This document shows positions 1-6,178 of a DNA stretch of 7,381 nt, piece after piece. The stretch's first letter is position 1; every line of letters begins with the position of its first letter. The position numbers and the translations under genes were made by a program. The notes below the pieces were generated by a model. It did no database searches. It worked only from the letters and a program-made list of their open reading frames with translations, and had not been told where the DNA came from. The stretch is from an uncultured Paracoccaceae bacterium. Its GTDB lineage: Bacteria; Pseudomonadota; Alphaproteobacteria; Rhodobacterales; Rhodobacteraceae. The stretch spans positions 1 to 7,381 of the forward strand of contig CALESR010000244.1 in assembly GCA_937907485.1 (NCBI GenBank), read 5' to 3'.

Positions 1-552
1 GACCTGAAGACCCAGCACGTTGTCGATGAAGATCGGCCGATCCAGATCGGCCTCGGTGAAGCCATACGAGGCCGGGTCGAGCTCCGGGTGAACCGATTCG
101 TCGCGCATCGCCAACGGGTCGAGGTTGGCGATCAGATGGCCGCGGATACGGTAGGCGCGGATGATCATCAGCGCGCGCAGGCTGTCCAGCACAGCGCGCT
201 GCACCTGGGCGTCGGAGAGCGTGACGCCCTTTTCCTCGGCCTTGGCGCGCAGTTTCTCGCCGGCGGCCTTGCTCTCGCGCGCGGGGGCGGCGGGCCATTC
301 GCCGGTCATCGCCGCGGTCAGGTCGTCGCTGGGGGTCGGCGGCCAGTCGACACGGGCCCAACTCGGCCCCTGCGCGGCACGGGTGGCGGTGACATGGTCG
401 TCCCCGGCAGCGTCGAAGAACTGCGCCCAGGCGGCATCGACACTGGCCGGGTCCTGCGCATGGCGGGCGGCGAGCTGGTCGATATAGTCGGCATTCGCCC
501 CGTCAAGGAAAGACGAGGCGCGCATGGCGTCATTGGGGCTGTGGTCGTTCAT
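1..552 (-). CDS. sucA: 2-oxoglutarate dehydrogenase E1 component, N-terminal part (runs off the left edge)
   Basis: E1 of the 2-oxoglutarate dehydrogenase complex, the thiamine-diphosphate-dependent cytoplasmic enzyme that decarboxylates 2-oxoglutarate and passes the succinyl group to the lipoyl domain of SucB in the TCA cycle. Only the first 184 codons are present, of a family usually 930 to 990 residues long. The N-terminus has the family signature: residues 14-46 carry SFLDGANADYIDQL followed by DPASVDAAWAQFF, the segment known in this family to contact the E2 core. Residues 132-150 (RAYRIRGHLIANLDPLAM) are the conserved start of the next domain. The thiamine-binding and catalytic parts lie outside the window. 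The ATG at 552 is preceded by GAGGAAG at 557-563. It is the last visible gene of the sucC-sucD-sucA cluster, 128 nt after the sucD stop. Identification is secure; the intactness of the rest cannot be judged. Confidence 0.95.
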   Translation of the reverse strand, partial: MNDHSPNDAMRASSFLDGANADYIDQLAARHAQDPASVDAAWAQFFDAAGDDHVTATRAAQGPSWARVDWPPTPSDDLTAAMTGEWPAAPARESKAAGEKLRAKAEEKGVTLSDAQVQRAVLDSLRALMIIRAYRIRGHLIANLDPLAMRDESVHPELDPASYGFTEADLDRPIFIDNVLGLQV

Positions 553-621
553 GGAACTTCCTCGCTCAGAGGGGTTGGATGTCGGCTGCGCCGCGCTGCG
601 GCATGGCCCGGTATCTGCAAA

Positions 622-646
622 CGCCCCCGCCGGTGCGGCGAGGGCG
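622..646 (-). terminator. Strong GC hairpin between sucD and sucA (attenuator, partial terminator or processing element)
   Basis: Read on the transcribed minus strand, two 11-nt arms (646-636 and 632-622) pair completely, with one G-U pair, around a 3-nt loop. The arm CGCCCTCGCCG meets CGGCGGGGGCG. AAA lies just before the stem and TTT just after it, so a short U run follows, though weaker than a classical terminator tail. It sits about 35 nt after the sucD stop and 70 nt before the sucA start. sucA has no convincing promoter of its own here, so full termination would be unexpected. Partial termination or 3'-end stabilisation of an upstream mRNA segment is more likely. The structure is seen in the sequence; the function is inferred. 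Confidence 0.5.
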
Positions 647-680
647 GGTTTCGAATGGTCCCCTGCGGGCACCCATCGGA

Positions 681-1565
681 TCAGCCCTTGATCGCCGCCA
701 TCACGGCGGCGCCGAGGCCTGCCGGGCTGTCGGCGACGATGATACCGGCGGATTTCATCGCCTCGATCTTCGATTCCGCGTCGCCCTTGCCGCCCGAGAC
801 GATGGCGCCGGCATGGCCCATGCGACGGCCCTTGGGCGCGGTGCGGCCGGCGATGAAGCCCGCCGTGGGTTTCCAGCGGCCCTTCTTGCGCTCGGAGGCG
901 AGGAATTCCGCCGCCTCTTCCTCGGCCGCACCGCCGATTTCACCGATCATGATGATCGAGGTGGTTTCCGGATCGGCGAGGAACATTTCCAGCACGTCGA
1001 GATGCTCGGTCCCCTTGATCGGATCGCCGCCGATGCCGACCGCGGTGGACTGGCCAAGGCCGAGGTCCGAGGTCTGCTTGACCGCCTCATAGGTCAGCGT
1101 GCCCGAACGGCTGACCACACCGACGCTGCCGCGTTTGTGGATATGGCCGGGCATGATGCCGATCTTGCAGGCGTTCGGCGTGATGACACCGGGGCAGTTC
1201 GGCCCGATCAGCCGCGACTTCGAATTGGCCAGCGCGCGCTTGACCTTCATCATGTCCAGCACCGGGATCCCCTCAGTGATGCAGACGATCAACTCCATCT
1301 CGGCATCGATCGCTTCGAGGATCGAGTCGGCAGCAAAGGGCGGCGGGACATAGATCACCGAGGCATTCGCCTGAGTCATCGCCCGGGCCTCGTGCACTGA
1401 GTTGAAGATCGGCAGGTTCAGGTGGCTGCCGCCGCCCTTGCCGGGGGTGACACCGCCGACCATCTTGGTGCCATAGGCGATCGCCTGTTCGGAATGGAAG
1501 GTCCCCTGCGAGCCGGTAAAGCCCTGGCAGATGACGCGGGTGTTTTCGTTGACGAGAATGGCCAT
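681..1565 (-). CDS. sucD: Succinyl-CoA synthetase (succinate-CoA ligase) subunit alpha
   Basis: Alpha subunit of succinyl-CoA synthetase, which with SucC interconverts succinyl-CoA plus NDP and phosphate with succinate, CoA and NTP. The product is 294 residues, the normal family length. Visible signatures are the CoA-binding Rossmann-type start (VICQGFTGSQGTFH, 11-24), KMVGGVTPGKGG (34-45), GPNCPGVI (121-128), SRSGTLTYE (152-160) and the active-site GHAGAIVSGG, with His251 as the expected phosphohistidine. The start at 1565 was chosen because MAILVNENTRVICQGF is the standard N-terminus and GAGGAAG lies 6 nt upstream. An in-frame extension upstream would only read through the preceding gene in another frame. 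A single nucleotide separates this ATG from the stop of the unknown gene, so translation is probably coupled. The protein looks intact and functional. Confidence 0.97.
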   Translation of the reverse strand: MAILVNENTRVICQGFTGSQGTFHSEQAIAYGTKMVGGVTPGKGGGSHLNLPIFNSVHEARAMTQANASVIYVPPPFAADSILEAIDAEMELIVCITEGIPVLDMMKVKRALANSKSRLIGPNCPGVITPNACKIGIMPGHIHKRGSVGVVSRSGTLTYEAVKQTSDLGLGQSTAVGIGGDPIKGTEHLDVLEMFLADPETTSIIMIGEIGGAAEEEAAEFLASERKKGRWKPTAGFIAGRTAPKGRRMGHAGAIVSGGKGDAESKIEAMKSAGIIVADSPAGLGAAVMAAIKG

Positions 1566-1566
1566 T

Positions 1567-1983
1567 TCATTCTTCCTCGAAATGCGACCGAACGAAGGCC
1601 GCGAGGGCGGGTTCGAGCGTCGTGATCTTGTTGAGTGCTTGTCTGGGGTTGGTGCGGGCGGTGTTGGCCTGCGGCGCGGCATCGCCCTCGGGGGTGATCT
1701 GGTCGATCGCCAGCGGGCGCCGGGGCGCCTCGTCGGTGATCTGGACCGAGAGCACCAGTTCCTTGTGCGAGCCGGTGCCGGTGGGATTGGGGACGTTGTC
1801 GATCCGGGTTTCCAGCACCGTGCCGCGTGCGGCAAGGCCATGCCCGCTGGACCGTTTGGCGGTCCAGACGAAGATCTCCTCGCCAATGCTGATCTGATCG
1901 GCCTTGTAGGGCCGCGCGTGCAGGTGCGCGACCCCGTCACAGGTGACGATCAGCGGCGGGTCGATTTTCGCGATGACGGTCAT
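1567..1983 (-). CDS. Conserved-looking protein of unknown function between sucC and sucD (possible PUA/EVE-like beta-barrel)
   Basis: I do not recognise this 138-residue protein. It looks genuinely coding: third codon positions are strongly G/C like its neighbours, composition is balanced, and it is spaced 5 nt after sucC and 1 nt before sucD. It has no signal peptide or membrane segment, so it is probably cytoplasmic. Residues 1-90 read as alternating short beta strands (LIVTCDGVAHLHARPY, then IGEEIFVWTAKRS, GLAARGTVLETRI, ELVLSVQITD). A Pro/Ala/Thr-rich linker (about 96-113) and a C-terminal helix (LNKITTLEPALAAFVRSHF) ending in three Glu follow. The pattern 'GD/E-x-hydrophobic-hydrophobic-W' followed by 'RG-x-V-L' recalls PUA-like or EVE-type barrels that bind modified bases or RNA; this is a weak resemblance, not an assignment. 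Its position suggests co-expression with succinyl-CoA synthetase. The ATG at 1983 follows a GAGG. Confidence 0.85.
   Translation of the reverse strand: MTVIAKIDPPLIVTCDGVAHLHARPYKADQISIGEEIFVWTAKRSSGHGLAARGTVLETRIDNVPNPTGTGSHKELVLSVQITDEAPRRPLAIDQITPEGDAAPQANTARTNPRQALNKITTLEPALAAFVRSHFEEE
1572..1578 (-). promoter_or_regulatory. sucD ribosome binding site embedded in the end of the upstream gene
   Basis: GAGGAAG on the minus strand lies 6 nt before the sucD ATG and inside the last sense codons (GAG GAA GAA) of the unknown gene, so the terminal Glu residues double as the sucD Shine-Dalgarno. Ribosomes finishing the upstream gene stop 1 nt before the sucD ATG, which favours translational coupling. 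The same GAGGAAG heptamer precedes sucA. Confidence 0.7.
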
Positions 1984-1988
1984 TGCCC

Positions 1989-3188
1989 TCAGCCCTTGAC
2001 CGCTTTGACGATCTTCTGCGCCGCGTCCGAGAGGTTGTCGGCGGCGATCACGTTGAGGCCGGAGTTGCGGATGATTTCCTTGCCCAGTTCGACGTTGGTG
2101 CCTTCCAGACGCACCACCAGCGGCACCTTCAGCCCGACTTCGCGCACCGCGGCGATGGTGCCCTCGGCGATGATGTCGCAGCGCATGATGCCGCCGAAGA
2201 TATTGACAAGGATCCCCTTCACATTGGGGTCCGAGGTGATGATCTTGAAGGCCTCGGTGACCTTTTCCTTGGTAGCACCGCCGCCGACGTCGAGGAAGTT
2301 CGCCGGCTCCGCGCCGTAAAGCTTGATGATGTCCATCGTCGCCATCGCCAGGCCCGCGCCGTTGACCATGCAGCCGATCTCGCCATCCAGCGCGATATAG
2401 TTGAGGTCGAATTTCGAAGCCGCCAGTTCCTTGGGGTCTTCCTCGGTCTCATCGCGCAGCGCCATCACGTCGGCCTGACGATAGAGCGCGTTGTTGTCGA
2501 AGCCGACCTTGGCGTCGAGGCATTTGAGGTTGCCGTCGGTCATCACGATCAGCGGGTTGATCTCCAGCATCTCCATGTCTTTTTCGACAAAGGCCCGGTA
2601 GAGATTGCGCACCAGCGCGACGCATTGCTTGACCTGATTGCCGCTCAAGCCCAAGGCAAAGGCGACGCGGCGGCCGTGGAAATCGCTGAGGCCCGACGCC
2701 GGATCGACGCTGAAGGACAGGATCTTTTCTGGCGTGTGGGCGGCGACCTCTTCGATGTCCATGCCGCCTTCGGTCGAGACAACGAACGAGATGCGCGACG
2801 AGCCGCGGTCGACCAGCAGCGCGAGATAGAGTTCGCGCGCGATGTCGCTGCCGTCCTCGATATAGATGCGATTGACCGTTTTGCCCGCCGGGCCGGTCTG
2901 GTGGGTGACGAGGGTGCGGCCCAGCATCTGCTTGGTCATCGCCTCGGCCTCTTCAACCGAGCGGGCCAGACGGACGCCGCCTTTTTCACCGGCCTCGGGC
3001 TCCTTGAACTTGCCCTTGCCGCGACCGCCGGCGTGGATCTGCGCCTTGACCACCCAGAGCGGGCCGTCGAGGCCCCCCGCGGCGGTCTTGGCGTCTTCGG
3101 CGCGAAGAACGACGCGGCCGTCCGAAACCGGAACGCCATAGCTGCGAAGCAAGGCCTTGGCCTGATATTCATGGATGTTCACGGACAT
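1989..3188 (-). CDS. sucC: Succinyl-CoA synthetase (ADP/GDP-forming) subunit beta
   Basis: Beta subunit of succinyl-CoA synthetase, carrying the ATP-grasp nucleotide site and the succinate-binding half of the heterotetramer with SucD. The product is 399 residues, close to the family norm. N-terminal ATP-grasp features are MSVNIHEYQAKALLRSYGVP (1-20), VVKAQIHAGGRGKGK (46-60) and the metal/nucleotide motif MLEINPLIV (207-215). Further signatures are DLNYIALDGEIGCMVNGAGLA (within 261-281), ANFLDVGGGA (296-305), the C-terminal NIFGGI (329-334) and VRLEGTN (359-365). The start at 3188 matches the canonical N-terminus; upstream is a GGGG rather than a strong Shine-Dalgarno. An in-frame ATG 16 codons earlier (3236) begins with similar bases but adds residues without family likeness and has no ribosome site. 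It is the first gene of the leftward operon, behind the divergent regulatory region. In many relatives mdh precedes sucC; here it does not. Confidence 0.97.
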   Translation of the reverse strand: MSVNIHEYQAKALLRSYGVPVSDGRVVLRAEDAKTAAGGLDGPLWVVKAQIHAGGRGKGKFKEPEAGEKGGVRLARSVEEAEAMTKQMLGRTLVTHQTGPAGKTVNRIYIEDGSDIARELYLALLVDRGSSRISFVVSTEGGMDIEEVAAHTPEKILSFSVDPASGLSDFHGRRVAFALGLSGNQVKQCVALVRNLYRAFVEKDMEMLEINPLIVMTDGNLKCLDAKVGFDNNALYRQADVMALRDETEEDPKELAASKFDLNYIALDGEIGCMVNGAGLAMATMDIIKLYGAEPANFLDVGGGATKEKVTEAFKIITSDPNVKGILVNIFGGIMRCDIIAEGTIAAVREVGLKVPLVVRLEGTNVELGKEIIRNSGLNVIAADNLSDAAQKIVKAVKG

Positions 3189-3364
3189 GTCCCCGTCTGC
3201 TGCGAATTTGGGCGTGTATTGGCACACAACGGACATGGCACAAATGAATAAATCGTGCATTACTCCGGCAGATGCGGAAAATCTTTGGTTTGTGATCACG
3301 GCATGAAAAAGTGTGATCACAAGATGGGCGAGTGTGATCGCCAAGGCTCGGAGACCGGGGTTCG
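3189..3364. promoter_or_regulatory. Divergent regulatory region between sucC and the MFS permease gene
   Basis: This 176-bp region must hold the promoter of the leftward suc operon and probably that of the rightward permease gene. It is clearly lower in G+C than the flanking genes, especially 3241-3320. It contains the three-copy 21-bp element described separately. No near-consensus -35/-10 pair stands out. The best leftward guess is an AGTAAT at 3264-3259 with no recognisable -35, which would place the operator centres about 43, 64 and 85 bp upstream of the start site, a layout typical of activator-dependent promoters. That promoter guess is inference only. Confidence 0.6.
3291..3353 (+). 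repeat. Three-copy 21-bp-phased operator array, core TGTGATCRC
   Basis: Three units begin at 3291, 3312 and 3333 and each is exactly 21 bp. All begin TGTGATC; the first two continue AC and the third GC. The cores at 3292-3299 and 3313-3320 are the perfect palindrome GTGATCAC; that at 3334-3341 is GTGATCGC with one change. Unit 2 extends to the 10-bp palindrome TGTGATCACA (3312-3321). Bases between cores are poorly conserved (units 1 and 2 share 14 of 21 positions, units 2 and 3 share 12), so the core and its spacing seem to be what is kept. A period of 21 bp is two helical turns, putting all sites on one DNA face. I found no other full GTGATCAC in the window. The array lies 24 to 73 bp upstream of the permease ATG and about 104 to 153 bp upstream of the sucC ATG. 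The binding protein is unknown. Confidence 0.75.
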
Positions 3365-4573
3365 ATGGCGGCGCTAACGGGTGTGCGGGCCTTGCCCGCA
3401 GGGGGGCTGTGGCGACCTGTCGTCACGCTGGGCGTGACACAGATCATCGGATTCGGGACGATCTATTATGCCTTTGGCGTCATGGTTGCCCCGTTGGGAG
3501 CCGAATTGGGCCTCAGCCAGACCTTTGCCTATGGGGCGTTGTCGGCGGCGCTGCTGGCCGGTTCAATGCTGGCGCCGCTGGCCGGGCGGCTGATCGACCG
3601 GCAGGGCGCGCGGGTGATGATGGCCGCGGGCTCGCTGGCGATGGCGCTGGCCTTTGTGCTGATGTCGCGGGTGACGGGTGGCGCCACATTGTTCGCCGCG
3701 CTGGCGCTGGTCGAGGTGGTGGCGGCGCTGGTGCTCTATGACGCGGCCTTTGCCGCGCTGGCGCAGGCTGTCGGGCCGCGGCGCGCGCGGCGGGCGATCA
3801 CCCTGATGACACTGCTGGGCGGCTTTGCCTCGACGGTGTTCTGGCCGCTGACGCTGGTGTTGCTGGAGGGGCTGGGCTGGCGCGGCACGTATCTGGCCTT
3901 TGGCGCGCTGCATCTGCTGATCTGCCTGCCGCTGCATCTGTCGCTGGCCCGGCCCGTGCCGCCCACTGGCGCCGTCACCGACAGCGAGACCGGCTTTACC
4001 CCGCTGCCAGTGGCGCTGCACGGCAGGGCAATGCTGCTGTTGGGCGTCGGCTTTTCGCTGAGCTGGGTGGTGATGTCGGCCTTTTCCGCCCAGTGGGTGC
4101 CGGTGCTGGTGGCCCTTGGCCTGACGCAGACGGCGGCAGTGGCGGCGGGCACGCTGATGGGTCCGGCGCAGGTGGCGGCACGAGTGCTGGAGATGGTCTT
4201 CGTCGGGCATCGCCACCCGATGCTGACCGCGCTGGTGGCGATGGCGTGTCTGGCGTTGGCGGTGGGGGTGCTGGTGGTGGCGCCGATCGGGCTGGCCTCG
4301 GCCTCGGTCTTTGCGCTGCTGTTCGGCGTCGGCCAGGGGTTGGCGACGATGGTGCGCGGCACGGTGCCCTTGGCGCTGTTCGGGCTGGCGGGCTATGCGG
4401 CGCGGCTGGGGCGGCTGGCCAGCCTGCGCATGGTGGTTGCCGCCGCCTCGCCCTTTGCGATGGCCGGATCGCTGTCCCTGTTGGGCGCTTCGGTGACTCT
4501 GGTGCTCGCCGGGTTGCTGGCGCTGGCCGCGCTGGCGGCGATGGCGCTGGTGCCTTGGCGCGGGGCGCATTAA
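3365..4573 (+). CDS. MFS family permease, substrate unknown
   Basis: A 402-residue inner-membrane transporter of the major facilitator superfamily, with about 12 hydrophobic segments in two halves around a cytoplasmic loop at roughly 195-218. Segment 1 is around 18-43 (VTLGVTQIIGFGTIYYAFGV). The loop between segments 2 and 3 has the superfamily motif A as GRLIDRQGAR (74-83). Later segments include about 143-168, 222-243, 286-308, 309-335 and 372-395. Length and topology are normal for the family. The N-terminus recalls the class often labelled arabinose-efflux or OFA-like permeases, but I cannot assign a substrate. The ATG at 3365 is preceded by GGGG at 3357-3360 and a GGAG 11 nt upstream. 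It is transcribed away from sucC and shares the phased operator array, so it might carry a metabolite linked to the TCA cycle; that is inference from position alone. The glycosyltransferase gene follows 69 nt downstream. Confidence 0.88.
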   Translation: MAALTGVRALPAGGLWRPVVTLGVTQIIGFGTIYYAFGVMVAPLGAELGLSQTFAYGALSAALLAGSMLAPLAGRLIDRQGARVMMAAGSLAMALAFVLMSRVTGGATLFAALALVEVVAALVLYDAAFAALAQAVGPRRARRAITLMTLLGGFASTVFWPLTLVLLEGLGWRGTYLAFGALHLLICLPLHLSLARPVPPTGAVTDSETGFTPLPVALHGRAMLLLGVGFSLSWVVMSAFSAQWVPVLVALGLTQTAAVAAGTLMGPAQVAARVLEMVFVGHRHPMLTALVAMACLALAVGVLVVAPIGLASASVFALLFGVGQGLATMVRGTVPLALFGLAGYAARLGRLASLRMVVAAASPFAMAGSLSLLGASVTLVLAGLLALAALAAMALVPWRGAH

Positions 4574-4630
4574 CGGCCGCTCTGGCCCCTTTCCCGGCGC
4601 CCTTTGACGTGTAACAACGCAGGCCTGCGA

Positions 4631-4637
4631 AAGGCGG
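4631..4637 (+). promoter_or_regulatory. Ribosome binding site deciding the glycosyltransferase start
   Basis: AAGGCGG lies 5 to 11 nt before the ATG at 4643. The alternative in-frame TTG at 4604 would add 13 residues that do not resemble the family and has no comparable purine-rich site, so 4643 is preferred. Confidence 0.5.
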
Positions 4638-4642
4638 ACAGC

Positions 4643-5596
4643 ATGGTTTGGGCGGCACAGGCGGCGGCGGGGTCCTGGGGCTTGGTTATGCTGGCGCGCG
4701 AGCCTGCCGCCCTAGTGCTGGCCAACCTCGCCTGGCACCACGCCATGGGTGCGGCGGTGATCCATCTCTATCTGGACGACCCCGCGGACCCGGTCGCCGC
4801 GCAGGCCGCGGCACTGCCCTTTGTGCGGGTTGTCCGCTGTGACGCCGTCTTTTGGCAAGGGTTCGGCGGGCGGCCCGGCCTGCAGACCCGACGGCAGACG
4901 TTGGTGGCGACGCAGGCCTATGGGCTGGGCTTGACCGAATGGCTGGTGCATCTGGACGCCGACGAATTCCTGCTGTCGCATCGCCCGCTGGCTGACGAGT
5001 TGGCGGCGATGCCCGCGCACAAGGCCCGGTTGCGGTTTCTGGTGCGCGAGAGGGTCTTTGCCCGCCCTGACCCACAGGACCTGTTCGAGGGGCTTTACCT
5101 GATCCCCCAGCCCGACGAGGCCACCGAGTTGACCCGCAAGGGGCTGGTCGGCCACGAGGCGGGCAAACAGGCCACCCGTCGCGGGCAAGCGCTGGAGCTT
5201 TGGCCGCATGGCCCGCATTCGCCGCTGGGCCCGGTCAAGGGGCATGCCTCGACCAGCACCGTTCTGCTGCATCTGGACGGGCTGACGCCGCTGCACTGGC
5301 TGGTCAAGCTGCTGCGCTATGCCAGCCACCCGCCGCCGCAATGGGAAAGTTTTCTGGGGCCGCATCGGCAAGCACAGGTGCGCGCCGCGATGGCCGCACG
5401 CGGCGACCCATCGGCCTTGCGCGCCCTGCATGACCGCCTGAAACTGCATCGCGCCCCGGTTGCCGGCCGGATCGAGGCGCTGCGCTTTGACCCGGGCCCC
5501 GCGCTGGCCGCGCTGGGGCTGGTCATCGACCGCTCGGCCACCGGCTTTGACGCGGCCCTGCGGCGCGACTGGCCCGAACTGACCCGTGGACTATAG
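4643..5596 (+). CDS. Glycosyltransferase family 2-like protein (DXD-type, GT2_4/GT92-like)
   Basis: A 317-residue protein with the hallmarks of the small glycosyltransferases common in Rhodobacteraceae, which add sugars to surface polysaccharides or lipids. The N-terminus reads LVMLAREPAALVLANLAWHH (14-33), matching the 'nE...L..Wl.yH..lG' opening of this family. The nucleotide-sugar strand 'VIHLYLDDPADP' follows at 39-50. A basic segment TRRQTLVATQAYGL (82-95) leads into WLVHLDADEFLL (100-111), which holds the metal-binding D-x-D (Asp105, Asp107). His201, the HL at 210-211 and KLLRYASHP (222-230) fit the C-terminal part of the fold. There is no signal peptide or membrane segment, so it probably acts at the cytoplasmic face. 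It follows the permease on the same strand by 69 nt and may be co-transcribed, with no polysaccharide genes nearby. Its stop overlaps that of convergent purN. The acceptor and donor are unknown. Confidence 0.88.
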   Translation: MVWAAQAAAGSWGLVMLAREPAALVLANLAWHHAMGAAVIHLYLDDPADPVAAQAAALPFVRVVRCDAVFWQGFGGRPGLQTRRQTLVATQAYGLGLTEWLVHLDADEFLLSHRPLADELAAMPAHKARLRFLVRERVFARPDPQDLFEGLYLIPQPDEATELTRKGLVGHEAGKQATRRGQALELWPHGPHSPLGPVKGHASTSTVLLHLDGLTPLHWLVKLLRYASHPPPQWESFLGPHRQAQVRAAMAARGDPSALRALHDRLKLHRAPVAGRIEALRFDPGPALAALGLVIDRSATGFDAALRRDWPELTRGL

Positions 5597-6178
5597 AAAC
5601 AGGGGCGCGCGCTGATCCGCCGCGAACCGGCGCAGGACGGCAGGGTAAAGCCGATGCTCTTGCTCCAGCACCCGTTCAGCCAGTGTCGCGGCGGTGTCGC
5701 CCGCCAGCACCGGCACCCGTGCCTGACCCAGGATAGGCCCGGCATCAAGGTCAGCGATCACCTCATGAACCGTGCAACCGGCCTCGGCATCGCCCGCGTC
5801 CAAGGCACGCTGATGGGTGTGCAAACCGGGGTATTTCGGCAGCAGCGAGGGGTGGATGTTCAGCATCCGCCCGGCGAACAGGCGGGTGAATTCCGGCGTC
5901 AGAATGCGCATGAAGCCCGCGAGGCAGACAATATCCGGCGCCGCCTGCAACAGGGGGTGCAGCAGCGCCGCCTCAAACCCCGCACGGTCGCCGCGATAGG
6001 GCCGGTGATCGACGCAGGCCGTCGGGATGCCCAGCGCTTCGGCCTTGGCCAGCCCACCCGCCAAAGGGTCATTGGCCAGCACTAGAACGGGCCGCGCGGG
6101 GAAATCGCCCTGCATCGCCCGCACCAGCGCCAGCATGTTCGAGCCGCCGCCTGAGATCATCAGGGCGACCCGCTTCAT
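5591..6178 (-). CDS. purN: Phosphoribosylglycinamide formyltransferase (GAR transformylase 1)
   Basis: Catalyses formyl transfer from 10-formyltetrahydrofolate to glycinamide ribonucleotide, step 3 of de novo purine synthesis, in the cytoplasm. Length from the ATG at 6178 is 195 residues, normal for the folate-dependent family. Seen: the phosphate-binding ISGGGSNM near the N-terminus, CLAGFMRIL (about 85-93), the catalytic NIHPSLLPKYPGLHTHQ (Asn107 and His109) and the conserved Asp145 in ADLDAGPIL. Those three residues correspond to the Asn-His-Asp triad of the E. coli enzyme. A GTG one codon earlier (6181) is also possible. The ATG is preferred because MKRVALMISGGGSN is the usual start and TGATG overlaps the purM stop. 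No Shine-Dalgarno is visible upstream, so initiation probably depends on ribosomes finishing purM. The 3' end overlaps the glycosyltransferase stop on the other strand. Confidence 0.96.
   Translation of the reverse strand: MKRVALMISGGGSNMLALVRAMQGDFPARPVLVLANDPLAGGLAKAEALGIPTACVDHRPYRGDRAGFEAALLHPLLQAAPDIVCLAGFMRILTPEFTRLFAGRMLNIHPSLLPKYPGLHTHQRALDAGDAEAGCTVHEVIADLDAGPILGQARVPVLAGDTAATLAERVLEQEHRLYPAVLRRFAADQRAPLFL

Noticed and set aside
579..1400. Plus-strand open frame opposite sucD
   Set aside because: Antisense shadow of a well-identified gene with low-complexity Arg/Ala/Asp composition and no ribosome site.
1566..1940. N-terminal extension of sucD upstream to 1940
   Set aside because: The extra residues are an out-of-frame Arg/Pro/Ser-rich reading of the neighbouring gene; the canonical start at 1565 has a good ribosome site.
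3219..3240. TTGGCAC as a sigma-54 promoter
   Set aside because: The required TTGC-type -12 element at the correct distance is absent.
1983..3251. Long 422-codon plus-strand open frame covering sucC
   Set aside because: It is the antisense shadow of sucC. GC-rich codon bias removes stops from the opposite strand; the translation is rich in Asp, Arg, His and Ala with no recognisable domain.
3312..3321. TGTGATCACA as a CRP site
   Set aside because: CRP sites need the two half-sites TGTGA and TCACA separated by six bases; here they abut with no spacer, and the 21-bp period does not create correctly spaced half-sites between units.
3189..3344. N-terminal extension of sucC to an ATG at 3344
   Set aside because: It would run through the operator array and give 52 residues with no family likeness before the canonical MSVNIHEYQAK start.
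3563..4570. Minus-strand open frame opposite the MFS permease, rich in His, Gln and Arg
   Set aside because: The extreme Gln/His/Arg composition is what the complement of Leu/Ala/Val-rich membrane codons produces.
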